From NCBI GenBank assembly GCA_944376605.1, contig CALWDE010000006.1, forward strand, positions 62,001 through 126,000: 64,000 bases of DNA. Reading direction: 5' to 3'. The translations under genes and the position numbers were made by a program. The notes below the pieces were generated by a model. The model was not told where the DNA came from. It was given only the letters and a program-made list of their open reading frames with translations, and ran no database searches. Each line of letters begins with the position of its first letter. Position 1 is the stretch's first letter. Positions 8,900 to 17,780 of this stretch are shown here, piece after piece. This stretch comes from an uncultured Bacilli bacterium (GTDB taxonomy: Bacteria > Bacillota_I > Bacilli_A > RFN20 > CAG-826).

Positions 8900-8976
8900 A
8901 TTTTTATTTAACGCTATGTTCTAATAAAAAGAAACGTTTCAAACAAAGAATACAAAAATTAGAAAAAATACATCCG

Positions 8977-8991
8977 AATTGCAGGGCAATT
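8977..8991 (-). terminator. Weak hairpin at the end of the exported-protein operon
   Basis: AATTGC, 3-nt loop, GCAATT, followed on the minus strand by a T-rich stretch about 10 nt later. It overlaps the stop codon of the 8991-9941 gene. A weak candidate only. Confidence 0.35.
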
Positions 8992-9941
8992 TATAAAGCA
9001 GAACTTTCTGCTGTATCCTCAGGAGGATTTGTTTCCAGAGGGACTATCGCTACCTGCGAGAATAAATCTCCATCAAGAGCAGAAAAGTTTGAATGAGGAA
9101 TACTAGTTAAATCACCTACTAATTCGCTTGATAAAGCATTGCCTTCTAAATCAAACCAAGTTCTTTCAGCCATAACATACCGGTTTAAATCTGCAAAAGA
9201 ATAAACTGCTGTACACTCTAATGTTTTGGAATCATAAAAGACAGCTATTGCAGGTGTGGCAGAGCTCCGGAGCCCATATCCATAATAAACGGGAAAATCA
9301 TAGGGATTCGTTCTCTCTGTTATCGTAGTCTTAACCCAAACATAATATCGATAAAGAATGTTGTCGTAACGGTCATATATCCTGTTAGCATAACTACCTG
9401 CTCTTTGTTCATCTTCTGTCCAAAAGTTAGGAGGTAAATCCATATGACCAATTAGCTCGTCTGTAATTCTTATGGAAGTTTCAATGTAAGGCAAAATCGG
9501 GCCACCCACAAAGCCATGATATTTGTATACACCATAATTAACTGCCTCATGCGGCTCAAATAAATAAGCTTCAAGACCATATCCTGCTAAAAAGTGATAA
9601 GTGCAATCGTCTAAATAATAGTACTCGCAAATCTCTTCTTTCCCGTTTACTAAAATCTTCTCTACAGAACGAGTAGATTCCACTAAAACCTTATCTCCCC
9701 ATTCCTCACTAGAGACTGTCATTCCTTCAAGCATCCCTTTCGGATTGTTATTTTTCTCTAAGGAAACATTTTCGCTTGGCCTTTTTCCAACTAAGTCTGT
9801 TAAAGAAGAAATATTGCCGTAATCCTCCAAAGTGAGTTCACCTCTACTCTCCCAGCTATAAGCTTCACTAGCGCAAGAGGGAAGGCAAAGAGTTAATATC
9901 CCGCTTAGTAGAAGAAAGGGAATAAATTTATATACTTTCAT
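8991..9941 (-). CDS. Putative lipoprotein, unknown function
   Basis: 316 residues with a lipoprotein signal peptide and lipobox (LPSC, Cys23). The body is rich in Tyr and acidic residues with no motif I recognise. Segments such as VYYGYGLRSS and YRYYVWVKTT suggest beta structure. It starts 3 bp after the stop of the exported protein encoded at 9945-10889, so the two are one operon and probably act together on the outer face of the membrane. The C-terminus (PPEDTAESSAL) looks like a disordered tail. Function unknown. Confidence 0.8.
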   Translation of the reverse strand: MKVYKFIPFLLLSGILTLCLPSCASEAYSWESRGELTLEDYGNISSLTDLVGKRPSENVSLEKNNNPKGMLEGMTVSSEEWGDKVLVESTRSVEKILVNGKEEICEYYYLDDCTYHFLAGYGLEAYLFEPHEAVNYGVYKYHGFVGGPILPYIETSIRITDELIGHMDLPPNFWTEDEQRAGSYANRIYDRYDNILYRYYVWVKTTITERTNPYDFPVYYGYGLRSSATPAIAVFYDSKTLECTAVYSFADLNRYVMAERTWFDLEGNALSSELVGDLTSIPHSNFSALDGDLFSQVAIVPLETNPPEDTAESSAL

Positions 9942-9944
9942 AAA

Positions 9945-10889
9945 TTAGTCTTTTTCCTCAACCATTTTTTGAAGATCAGAATATGTGTTAGGACCAACCA
10001 TAAAAAATTCTAAATTAGTATCATCGTTCAAGATAACATAATTAGAATCTTCATATGTATATTTTGTAAGCGTTACATGCGGTAACCCATTAGGAATAAT
10101 CATATAGTAAACATTAGTCCCTATACGATTTACATAATCATATTCAGTAATAAGATACAAATCGCACGTAATACGGGATTCGGAAGAATAGTCAATAACC
10201 ATATCAGTATCATTAGAAAGGTCATATATTCTATTGACCGATGAGGACATAGAAAATGTTCTTCCAAGGCTTAAAGAATACTCTTGATATATAGTTTTAG
10301 TTACTTTTGTCTCAACTTCTACTTCTGCCTCGCCCAACAGTGAACCAAAGCCATATTTAGCTGTTGTTGAAACACTGACTTCTTCGTTTTCACCCCATGT
10401 AAGAACTGATTCATATGACCACGTATTTCTATACTCAGTCCCAGTCTCAATTGTCCTGCTCTCATTAGGCCATAATCTATCAGTAGCAATGACACCGATT
10501 GGAAAATCTATCATTTTAGAAACAGAATAGGTTGTAAAAACTTTAAGAGTATGACCTGATTGGTCGGTTTCCAACTTATTACCTATAGTCTCCATTTCCG
10601 CGCCATGAGTGTTAGGAATTACAAAGTTATTAAACAAGTAAGTAGGATCCGACTTATCTCTCGAGCTTACATCCGACCGAACTTTGTTCCCAATGAAATC
10701 GGATGGTTTCGTAATTGGGTCTTCAAAATGGCTGAAAGTAAAATACGGAGTTTCATATCGTTTGTTAGCAGTCAAAGCAAAATCAGAATTGTCAAAATTT
10801 TCATTCAAAGCAGGATTTGCTTCAAATGAAAAGACAAGCAAACCGAAGAGGAACAGAGGGCTTAAAATTTTATATCCAATTTTCTTCAT
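9945..10889 (-). CDS. Exported protein with an aerolysin-like hairpin region (tentative)
   Basis: 314 residues with an N-terminal signal peptide (about 1-26) and no lipobox. Residues about 150-215 show alternating polar and hydrophobic residues rich in Ser and Thr around VSVSTTAKYGFGSLLGEAEV and the following EVETKVTKTIYQ. This pattern resembles the membrane-inserting hairpin of aerolysin/ETX-MTX2 pore-forming proteins. It is a pattern match by eye, not a search result. The C-terminal third is also beta-rich. First gene of a two-gene operon with a lipoprotein. Its promoter has a perfect TTGACA and ends only about 7 nt before the ATG, with no Shine-Dalgarno. Confidence 0.7.
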   Translation of the reverse strand: MKKIGYKILSPLFLFGLLVFSFEANPALNENFDNSDFALTANKRYETPYFTFSHFEDPITKPSDFIGNKVRSDVSSRDKSDPTYLFNNFVIPNTHGAEMETIGNKLETDQSGHTLKVFTTYSVSKMIDFPIGVIATDRLWPNESRTIETGTEYRNTWSYESVLTWGENEEVSVSTTAKYGFGSLLGEAEVEVETKVTKTIYQEYSLSLGRTFSMSSSVNRIYDLSNDTDMVIDYSSESRITCDLYLITEYDYVNRIGTNVYYMIIPNGLPHVTLTKYTYEDSNYVILNDDTNLEFFMVGPNTYSDLQKMVEEKD

Positions 10890-10895
10890 AAATAC

Positions 10896-10924
10896 GATTT
10901 AAATATTTTTAATCATTTTGTCAA
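10896..10924 (-). promoter_or_regulatory. Promoter of the exported-protein operon, probably leaderless
   Basis: TTGACA at 10924-10919, 16 bp, TTAAAT at 10902-10897, then CGTATTT and the ATG at 10889. The transcription start would fall at or next to the start codon. No ribosome binding site is present. Confidence 0.6.
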
Positions 10925-11043
10925 ATTATTTTCATAACTTAACTAGTTACTTGAAAATCAAACTTTTGATAAAAACAAATGATTTCTAACAATAATGATT
11001 TTTTTGGCAAAGGAAAAACGTGTGCAGTTTTCACAAAAGGCAC

Positions 11044-11068
11044 AAAAAAAGAGGCCGTAGCCTCTTTT
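11044..11068 (-). terminator. Intrinsic terminator of fba
   Basis: GAGGC (11051-11055), loop CGTA, GCCTC (11060-11064), extended by A/T pairs; on the minus strand it is followed by a T-run. It lies 24 bp after the fba stop. Confidence 0.85.
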
Positions 11069-11091
11069 CTGTTGTATCTGAGAATTGGAGA

Positions 11092-11949
11092 TTATTCCGC
11101 TTTACCAATGCAGCCGAACCACTCACAGTGTTCTTGCATGGTTTCTTGAATTCCCTTCTTACCAGGACCAATAATCTTACGAGGATCATAAACTTTGTCA
11201 TCTTTGGCAATGACTTCGCGGACAATACGAGCCCAATATTGTTGGCATTCCGTATTGACGTTGATCTTACAAGTTCCTCTTGCAATGGCCATTTCAATTT
11301 GCTCTCTGGGAATACCAGAGCCACCATGTAGAACAAGAGGAATCTTCACTAAATTATGAATGGTTTCCATTTGGGTAAAGCCAAGTTTTGGTTCACCATG
11401 ATATGGTCCATGAACAGAGCCAAGAGCAGGCGCTAAACAATCGATTCCTGTTTCTTTAACCATGCGTTCGCACTCTTCAGGGATGGCATACATTGTTTCA
11501 GCAACAACATCATCTTCTTGTCCGCCAACTCTTCCAAGTTCCGCTTCTACAGAAACTCCTCTTGCGTGGGCATATTCCACAACTTCTTTTACCACACGAA
11601 TGTTTTCTTCAAGTGGGAAGTGGGAACCGTCAATCATCACGCTCGTAAAGCCGGCATCAATCGCGTCTTTGCATGTTTTAAAGCAGCTGCCATGGTCAAC
11701 GTGGAGAGCGACAGGAACGGTAATATTTTTATCCTTAATATAACCCTTCACCATGCCAACGACGGTATTCCAACCACCCATATAACGCATTGCGCCTTCG
11801 CTAACACCAAGAATGACAGGGGTTTTTAATTCTTCTGCTTTATCAAGAATCGCACCAACCCATTCGACATTATTAATGTTGAACTGTCCTACTGCATAAT
11901 GACCTTCTTGGGCCTTTTGCAGCATATGAACCATATTTTCTAGAGCCAT
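11092..11949 (-). CDS. fba: Class II fructose-1,6-bisphosphate aldolase
   Basis: Glycolytic zinc enzyme that splits fructose 1,6-bisphosphate into two triose phosphates. Family signatures are visible: VALHVDHGS with the zinc-site His, the [17 protein letters not shown] segment, AELGRVGG, the zinc-site HGP and VLHGGSG loops, and KINVNTE near the phosphate site. The start is the ATG at 11949 (MALENM) with AAGGAG 7 nt upstream; the frame is open 7 codons further but without a site. 285 residues, normal. Last gene of the block that begins at ychF. fba near rpoE is also seen in Bacillus. Confidence 0.96.
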   Translation of the reverse strand: MALENMVHMLQKAQEGHYAVGQFNINNVEWVGAILDKAEELKTPVILGVSEGAMRYMGGWNTVVGMVKGYIKDKNITVPVALHVDHGSCFKTCKDAIDAGFTSVMIDGSHFPLEENIRVVKEVVEYAHARGVSVEAELGRVGGQEDDVVAETMYAIPEECERMVKETGIDCLAPALGSVHGPYHGEPKLGFTQMETIHNLVKIPLVLHGGSGIPREQIEMAIARGTCKINVNTECQQYWARIVREVIAKDDKVYDPRKIIGPGKKGIQETMQEHCEWFGCIGKAE

Positions 11950-12015
11950 TTCTATTCTCCTTATAAACACTAGCCTTTAGGCTACATAGTTATACCACAA
12001 GTTAAAAGAAAGCGC

Positions 12016-12426
12016 TCACACAAGTGAAGCCATTTCATCATCAGGAGAGGAGACTCCCTCTTCTCCTTCTTCTCCCTCAGAGGTAGGAAGAAGTTGTCCC
12101 TGCATCGCGGCATCATATTCTTGATTGTCTTGCTTATCGGTAGGATCTTGATCGCCTTCCTCATCACTATAAGCAGCCTTGGTATCAATATGCACTTTTT
12201 CAAAGATATGACGGCTTCTTAAATCCCAATGATTATCTGTTAAGGCAACAAATCTTCCATCTAAAGTTAAATCCGTATAAAAGCGACCAATATGAGCGTC
12301 TTTTTCCTCATCACTCATCTCTAAAACTTTTGCCACTTCGTTATAAATATCTGTGAAGGACATATCAGTGCCGGTATTCTTGAGGCATTCTTCGGCAACA
12401 TCGATCATGCTTTTTGTAAATTTCAT
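12016..12426 (-). CDS. rpoE: RNA polymerase delta subunit
   Basis: Firmicute-specific RNA polymerase subunit that speeds polymerase recycling and start-site selection. 136 residues: a folded winged-helix N-domain (about 1-85, with SFTDIYNEVAKVL and GRFYTDLTLDGRFVAL) and a disordered acidic tail (DEEGDQDPTD, EGEEGEEG), as expected for delta. AAGGAG precedes the ATG. It lies between argS and fba on the same strand. pyrG, the usual Bacillus neighbour, is absent here. Confidence 0.93.
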   Translation of the reverse strand: MKFTKSMIDVAEECLKNTGTDMSFTDIYNEVAKVLEMSDEEKDAHIGRFYTDLTLDGRFVALTDNHWDLRSRHIFEKVHIDTKAAYSDEEGDQDPTDKQDNQEYDAAMQGQLLPTSEGEEGEEGVSSPDDEMASLV

Positions 12427-12445
12427 TTGAATTTACTCCTTTCTT

Positions 12446-14074
12446 TTACATTCTATTCGGAGCGCTAACTCCAAGAAGAGCAAGCGCAGAAGCCATTACA
12501 ATCTGACAGGCTTTTACTAAATATAATCTTGCCCCTGTTAATAAAGAATTATCGCGATCAATAATTCTCACACTTTGGTAGTATTCATGAATGCTACCTG
12601 CAAGCGTTTGGCAGAAGTTAGCAACTTTATAAGGTGCTCTTGCCTTAGCTGCAGATTGAATCATACTAGGAAATTCAGCAAGTTGCTTCATGATTAAGCC
12701 TTCTTCTTGTAAAGTGAGTAAAGAAGCATCTTCATTTAGAGAAAATTCTTCGCCCATTTTTAACAAAGAAGCACAGCGCGCGTGCGCATACTGCGCGTAA
12801 TAAACAGGATTGTCTTTGCTTCGCGATAAGGCCAAATCTAAATTAAAGTCTAAATGGCTACCAGAAGCGCGTTCTGTAAAGAAATAACGTACAGCGTCTT
12901 TCCCCACTATTTCGACCAGTTCACGATGCGTAATTGCCTTACCTGTTCTCTTACTCATTTTGACTTCTTCACCATCTTTATAGACACGGACGATCTGATA
13001 AATTTCAGCCTGTAAAGTGTCAGGAGAAGCCCCTTTCATCATCAAAGCACTCTTCATCCGGTTGATATAGCCATGATGATCGGCACCAAGCATATCAACT
13101 AAGAAATCATAACCACGCTCTAATTTGTCATAATGGTAGGCAATATCGGGTAAAAAATAGGTGAAATTCCCATCGCTTTTTACAATCGGACGATCTTTAT
13201 CATCCAGGAAAGCGCTGGTTTTTAAATATTTTGCTCCGCCTTCTTCATAGATGTATCCCTTTTTATCAAGATACTCATAAGCCTTCTCAACCTTTTTGTC
13301 TTTCCGAATGTCTGATTCGTAAGTAAAAACATCAAATTTAACGCCAAAATCTGCTAAATCTTTTTTGATTTTTGCAAGTTCATGATCGATGCCATAACGA
13401 ATAAAGAAGCGTTCTGATTCTTCATTATCCGTTAAATAGCGATCCCCATATTCGTCACGAATCGATTTAGCAATATCAATTAAATCTAATCCATGGTAAT
13501 CATCATCACCAAGAGACAAAGGCTCACCAAATAGTTCATGGTATCTTGCTCTGAGAGAATTTCCTAAATGGCGAACTTGGTTTCCGCAGTCATTCACATA
13601 ATATTCGCGCGTAACCTCATACCCAGCTTTTTCATACAAATTACTAACCGCATCGCCTAAAGCTGCCCCTCTTGTATGACCAAGATGAAGATCGCCAGTT
13701 GGATTTGCAGAAACATATTCAACATTCACTTTAATACCGTTTTTCTTTCCTTCTCCGAAATGTTCACCCTGTTGAATAATTTGATGAAGGACATCACCTA
13801 AAGAAGACTTTTTAAGGAAGAAGTTAATAAAACCAGGACCTGCAATTTCCACCTTATCAATAATAGGGTCCTCTAAATAAGGAAGAAGTTTTTCAGCAAG
13901 AAGCTTTGGAGCAAGATGAAAAAGTTTTGCCGATTTTAAAGCAATATTCGAAGCGTAGTCCCCATGAATCTCTTCTTTGCTACGTTCGATTACGATAGAA
14001 GAAGGATCTACCTCTTCTCCTAACTGCTTCATTGCTTTAGCAAGAATAAGCTGGATTTTTTCTTCATTATTCAT
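12446..14074 (-). CDS. argS: Arginyl-tRNA synthetase
   Basis: Charges tRNA-Arg in the cytoplasm. Class I synthetase: N-terminal Add-1 domain, the HIGH-equivalent HLGH in NPTGDLHLGHTRGAA (about residue 120), KMSKRTGK near residue 380, and a C-terminal DALR anticodon-binding domain. 542 residues. The ATG at 14074 (MNNEEK) is chosen because GGAGG lies 9 nt upstream; it overlaps the 3' end of ispF by 8 bp. Operon with ispF and ychF. Confidence 0.96.
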   Translation of the reverse strand: MNNEEKIQLILAKAMKQLGEEVDPSSIVIERSKEEIHGDYASNIALKSAKLFHLAPKLLAEKLLPYLEDPIIDKVEIAGPGFINFFLKKSSLGDVLHQIIQQGEHFGEGKKNGIKVNVEYVSANPTGDLHLGHTRGAALGDAVSNLYEKAGYEVTREYYVNDCGNQVRHLGNSLRARYHELFGEPLSLGDDDYHGLDLIDIAKSIRDEYGDRYLTDNEESERFFIRYGIDHELAKIKKDLADFGVKFDVFTYESDIRKDKKVEKAYEYLDKKGYIYEEGGAKYLKTSAFLDDKDRPIVKSDGNFTYFLPDIAYHYDKLERGYDFLVDMLGADHHGYINRMKSALMMKGASPDTLQAEIYQIVRVYKDGEEVKMSKRTGKAITHRELVEIVGKDAVRYFFTERASGSHLDFNLDLALSRSKDNPVYYAQYAHARCASLLKMGEEFSLNEDASLLTLQEEGLIMKQLAEFPSMIQSAAKARAPYKVANFCQTLAGSIHEYYQSVRIIDRDNSLLTGARLYLVKACQIVMASALALLGVSAPNRM

Positions 14075-14552
14075 CAAACACTTCCTCCAATAACACATTT
14101 GCAACTACCCGAATTGCTAGTCCTTCGCCAATCGCTCCAAGTCCTTCATTTGTCATTGCTTTAATAGCAACGCGGCTTGTCGTAATACCAAGTACTTCTG
14201 CTAAATGGTTTATGCATTCATCCATATAGGGAGATAAACGAGGACGTTCTAAAGTAACAAGAACATCAATGTTATTAATCATGTAGCCCTCTTCTTCCAT
14301 CATCTCTAACACTTTTCTTAAAATAATCTCGCTATCCATTCCGGCAGTTTCTTCCTCATTATCTGGAAAATAATAACCAATATCTCTTAGAGAAAGAGCA
14401 CCAAGTATTGCATCGGCAATCGCGTGATATGCGCAGTCCCCATCACTATGAGCAAGTGTGTGTACATTTGCTGGAATATCTATCCCAAATAGACGCAAAG
14501 GTCCACCGCTTTCTAAGCGATGAATATCTTCGCCATACCCAATTCTCATCAT
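14067..14552 (-). CDS. ispF: 2-C-methyl-D-erythritol 2,4-cyclodiphosphate synthase
   Basis: Fifth step of the non-mevalonate (MEP) isoprenoid pathway; makes the cyclic diphosphate. Conserved zinc-site motif GYGEDIHRL at the N-terminus, the HSDGDCAYHAIADAILGA block with metal-site His, DIGYYFPD, and KAMTNEGLGAIGEG at the C-terminus. 161 residues, full length. Start overlaps the ychF stop (ATGATG), so expression follows ychF. Shows that this lineage makes isoprenoids by the MEP route. Confidence 0.96.
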   Translation of the reverse strand: MMRIGYGEDIHRLESGGPLRLFGIDIPANVHTLAHSDGDCAYHAIADAILGALSLRDIGYYFPDNEEETAGMDSEIILRKVLEMMEEEGYMINNIDVLVTLERPRLSPYMDECINHLAEVLGITTSRVAIKAMTNEGLGAIGEGLAIRVVANVLLEEVFDE

Positions 14553-15664
14553 TTTGAAACATGAAATCTAAAGAAGACAATATCACCGTCTTTCATTAGA
14601 TAATCCTTTCCTTCTTGTCGCAGTTTTCCTGCTTCTTTTACCGCCAATTCCGAACCGAGTTCCATGATGTCTTCGTAGCGATAAACTTCCGCTTTAATAA
14701 AGCCTTTTTCAAAATCAGTGTGAATAATTCCAGCACACTCTGGCGCCTTCATCCCTATATGAAAGGTCCAAGCGCGACATTCATCTTTTCCTACTGTAAA
14801 GAAAGTTGCTAAATTTAAAAGACGATAAGCAGCTTTTACTAATTTATCTAAGCCAGATTCACTAGCTCCTAAAGAATCCAAAAACTCTTTTCTCTCTTCT
14901 TTTGGCAACAAAGAAATTTCCGCTTCAATCTCACAAGAAACAGGAATTACTTGTGCATTTTGTTTTTCACCAATCGCCTTCACAGTCTGATAATGCTTAC
15001 AGTGCTCTAAATCCATGTAATCAGAATCGGCGACATTAGCGACATAAAGAATTGGTTTTAACGTTAAAAGGAAGAAATTCTTTTTCGCATAATCCATCTG
15101 CTCTTCTTTTAGCCCTTTTGCAAGACGCGCAGGTAAACCTTGCTCTAATACGTCTTTTAAAGCCAAAAGAATGGGCATTTCATAAGAGGCAACTTTATCT
15201 TTAGCAACACGCGCTTTCACCTCTTGCTTGGCAATGCGATTATTGATGGAATCTAAATCCGCCATGGCAAGTTCTAAATCAATGATTTCGATATCTCTTT
15301 GGGGATCAACTGAATTTTCAACATGAACAATGTCATTTGATTCAAAGCAGCGAACCACTTCCACAATCGCGTCGCATTCCCGAATGGCAGCAAGAAATCT
15401 GTTTCCAAGGCCTTCTCCTTTGGAAGCACCTTTCACTAAGCCAGCAATATCATAAAATTCGAAGGTTGCAGGAATAGTTCTTTCTGGAGAAAACATTTTG
15501 GATAAGTGTTCCAATCTTTCATCTGGAACATGAACTACTCCCGTATTGGGATCAATAGTTGCAAAAGGATAATTCATCGCAAGGACATGCGAATTGGTAA
15601 TCGCATTAAATAAAGTAGATTTTCCTACATTTGGTAAACCAACAATTCCGGCTTTTAATGGCAT
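14549..15664 (-). CDS. ychF: Redox/ribosome-associated P-loop ATPase YchF (OLA1 family)
   Basis: Obg-like ATPase that binds ribosomes and affects stress responses. Walker [10 protein letters not shown] at about residues 8-16, G2/G3 segments ([27 protein letters not shown]), and a C-terminal TGS domain ([23 protein letters not shown]). 371 residues from the ATG at 15664, the usual length. The ATG comes straight after a hairpin and T-run that also contain the only GGGGG ribosome site, and a TATAAT lies 31 bp upstream (see 15665-15700). Head of the ychF-ispF-argS-rpoE-fba block. Confidence 0.95.
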   Translation of the reverse strand: MPLKAGIVGLPNVGKSTLFNAITNSHVLAMNYPFATIDPNTGVVHVPDERLEHLSKMFSPERTIPATFEFYDIAGLVKGASKGEGLGNRFLAAIRECDAIVEVVRCFESNDIVHVENSVDPQRDIEIIDLELAMADLDSINNRIAKQEVKARVAKDKVASYEMPILLALKDVLEQGLPARLAKGLKEEQMDYAKKNFFLLTLKPILYVANVADSDYMDLEHCKHYQTVKAIGEKQNAQVIPVSCEIEAEISLLPKEERKEFLDSLGASESGLDKLVKAAYRLLNLATFFTVGKDECRAWTFHIGMKAPECAGIIHTDFEKGFIKAEVYRYEDIMELGSELAVKEAGKLRQEGKDYLMKDGDIVFFRFHVSK

Positions 15665-15700
15665 AAAAAACAAACGCCCCCTTTGGGCGTTTGCATTATA
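15665..15700 (-). promoter_or_regulatory. Compact ychF leader: -10 box, hairpin and sequestered ribosome site
   Basis: On the minus strand: TATAAT at 15700-15695, then a 9-bp inverted repeat CAAACGCCC/GGGCGTTTG (15693-15671) and TTTTTT directly before the ychF ATG. The GGGGG that could act as ribosome site is inside the right arm. The element looks like an intrinsic terminator for upstream transcription. A transcript starting from the TATAAT would begin inside the left arm and could not form the full hairpin. Confidence 0.55.
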
Positions 15701-15825
15701 TCGTTCTAAACTTCTTCCTTAAAGGAAGAGGTAAGAAACTTCATTCGAAAAGTAGAAATAGTTGTGACGGTTACTTTTGCGTATTTATAAAAACTCTGCA
15801 AAACTCAATTGTTTTTATGAAAAAC

Positions 15826-16265
15826 TTATTCCGTCTGTAAACTTACCTCTTTTCTCCCATCTTCTTCATAAAGATAAATAAGCCTTTGAGCGGAAATCTG
15901 AGACGAAAGACCAAAAATAATGCTAACTACGAAAAACAGAATAAAAATAATATAACCTATAGTTTCAGCCTCTGGTATTTCCCCTAGTCCCATAACCTGC
16001 CAAAGCAGAGGAAAATAACGAATCGCAACATAAATAGAAGGGATTAAAAAATTGTAAGAAAGATAAAATGTAAAACTAAGAAAGCTATTTTCCTTTTTCG
16101 GAAAGGGGTTCTTTCTTCCCGTATTTTTATGTATGTTTTATCAAAAATCCTCTGTCTTAATTTTGGAATGAGGAAACTAATAATTCTAAATAGGCTAAAC
16201 AAGACAAGTAACAAAGGACATATCCTCTGAAATTGGTACAAAAATAAGTAAGAGAGTAAAAATAA
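15826..16265 (-). pseudogene. Frameshifted membrane protein remnant
   Basis: Two overlapping minus-strand frames together encode a hydrophobic protein. The upstream part (from about 16265) holds one or two helices around CPLLLVLFSLFRIISFL. The reading then changes frame near 16090-16135 and continues with NSFLSFTFYLSYNFLIP, more helices (GYIIFILFFVVSIIFGL) and the tail RLIYLYEEDGRKEVSLQTE, ending at 15826. No clear start codon with ribosome site is seen. A broken gene or a single assembly error is possible. Family unknown. Confidence 0.5.
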
Positions 16266-16271
16266 TTCCTA

Positions 16272-16978
16272 TTAAATCGGTAATGATTGAGGTTGACTTT
16301 GGTCATAACAGACTTCAATTCCTTTTACGCCGTCTATCTCAATCTCACGGTTTGGTAACAAAGACCAATCCGTACAGGGATAGATATGAATCAAAATAGA
16401 GTCAGATGCTTTCTCTAAATTTGCCGTAATCGTGACTTCCCCTTCTGCTAAGCACTTACTACACCATCTTCATTCACCGTGGCAATTTCTTCATTTGATG
16501 AAGAATAAGTCACTATTTCATCCGAATTACCCGATAAAACATTCGTGGTAATGGTGTAGCCAACACCTGCATCAAATTCTGCTAAATTGGTAATTTCTAC
16601 AAACGGCTTAGCTGTAACATGAAGAGTAACAGTGCCCGTTAATCCATCGGCAGAAATTGTGATGGTTGCTTCGCCTGCAGCAAGCGCAGTAACAAGTCCT
16701 TCTTGATTTGCACTAGCAAACAGAGGTGTCCGAAGAAGTTAAAGAGAGTGTCTCAGTTAAATTTTCACTTAGCCAAGTTAGTGTCAATGTTTCTCCTATT
16801 TCCATGGAACGAGTCTCTTCGCCTAGAAAGGTAAGAGTTTTTATAACAGGTGTAGAAGAGGAGGAGGAAAGCGAGGATGTATCCGACGTATCATCACTCA
16901 AAGAGGCAAGAGGTCCTGTGCTACAACTAGATGCCAGCAAAACACCTACAAGCAGAAAAGGAATCCACTGTTTTTCAT
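16272..16978 (-). pseudogene. Broken lipoprotein gene with Big_2-type Ig-like repeats
   Basis: The natural start is the ATG at 16978, with AAAGGAG 7 nt upstream. Read with three frame changes the product would be a lipoprotein (lipobox ASSC), a Ser/Thr/Asp linker, then at least two bacterial Ig-like repeats (SSNEEIATVNEDGVVSA, then EGEVTITA; a similar EGLVTALAAGEATITISA before) and a short C-terminus. Frame changes fall in the A-run at 16971-16975, near 16715-16722, and near 16449-16453. Big_2 domains are typical of cell-surface adhesins. With three lesions it is most likely a dead gene. Confidence 0.7.
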
Positions 16979-16992
16979 TGAAGTGCTCCTTT

Positions 16993-17016
16993 AAAAAAGA
17001 CACCAAATCATGGTGT
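16993..17016 (-). terminator. Candidate terminator downstream of 17154-17711
   Basis: ACACC, 7-nt loop, GGTGT, then CTTTTTT on the minus strand. It lies about 140 bp past the stop of the upstream gene and just before the broken lipoprotein gene. Confidence 0.5.
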
Positions 17017-17153
17017 TTCTTCTGTTTTAGGATACCCCCTTTCGAATTTTCAAGATTGTTAGAGACTCGCTATTCTTTTTTGATGTTTCAAAAGACAAAG
17101 AAGATAACGTGCACGCTAAAAAACAACGCAAAAAGGCACTAATTTTTAGGATA

Positions 17154-17711
17154 TTAATTTAAAACATCTACGATGGATAGATTAGATAAATAAGTGGAAG
17201 AAAGATTAGAAGGCAAATCAGGATTTGTAGTTACAAAGCGAGGTCCTTGCGTGTAAGAAGGATTTATGGTCGAGAAATAAAGCTGATAATAATAAAAGGG
17301 AGAATGTGTTAATTCGACCGTATAAACACGCGTTGTATCGTCAAATTTACTATCTGTGAAAATATCATAAGTATCAATGCGTTCAAAATCATTTTGGGCA
17401 TTGGGGAAGTAAATACCAACACCAGTATAGACAGGTAAGATATCACCTTCTTGCATTAAAAGGATAGATGAGACTCCTGGATCTTCTACCGTATAAAGTT
17501 CCAGGTATCCCATGTATTCTTCTGGATTTTCATCCTCGTATAGGCCATAAACACCAAGAGAAACAACAGGATAGTCTTGAGAAAAAAGAGAGCCCATCCC
17601 CTTGATTAAAAAATAATACCCAACAAAGATGCCGATTCCTGCTCCACAAAGGAGAAGAAACGAAATGAGAGTGGTGATAATAACTGGAGCGCGTGAGATT
17701 TTCTTTTCCAT
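17154..17711 (-). CDS. Membrane-anchored protein, unknown function
   Basis: 185 residues. One N-terminal membrane helix (about 10-37, ITTLISFLLLCGAGIGIFVG) preceded by MEKKISR, so the C-terminal 145 residues should face outside. The outer part is rich in Tyr, Asp and Thr with beta-like segments (MGYLELYTVEDPGV, DDTTRVYTVELTHSP). No family recognised. It lies between the cold-shock gene and the pseudogene region. No Shine-Dalgarno stands out, so the start is uncertain. Confidence 0.6.
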   Translation of the reverse strand: MEKKISRAPVIITTLISFLLLCGAGIGIFVGYYFLIKGMGSLFSQDYPVVSLGVYGLYEDENPEEYMGYLELYTVEDPGVSSILLMQEGDILPVYTGVGIYFPNAQNDFERIDTYDIFTDSKFDDTTRVYTVELTHSPFYYYQLYFSTINPSYTQGPRFVTTNPDLPSNLSSTYLSNLSIVDVLN

Positions 17712-17730
17712 ACCTTCTCATTATAGAGAA

Positions 17731-17762
17731 AGAAAAAGAAAAAGGCTCCCGATTCGAGAACC
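17731..17762 (-). terminator. Intrinsic terminator of the cold-shock gene
   Basis: On the minus strand GGTTCTCG, loop AAT, CGGGAGCC (two G-U pairs) followed by TTTTTCTTTTTC, starting 18 bp after the stop. Confidence 0.8.
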
Positions 17763-17780
17763 TTCCAGCTTCCATTCAAA

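Noticed and set aside
8931-8940. GAAACGTTTC palindrome before the CysQ-like gene as a cre or LacI site
   Set aside because: Too short and lacks the odd-base spacing of cre; no regulator nearby.
16726-17142. 138-codon plus-strand open frame
   Set aside because: It is antisense to the broken Big_2 lipoprotein gene, and the minus strand carries the recognisable protein; no ribosome site.
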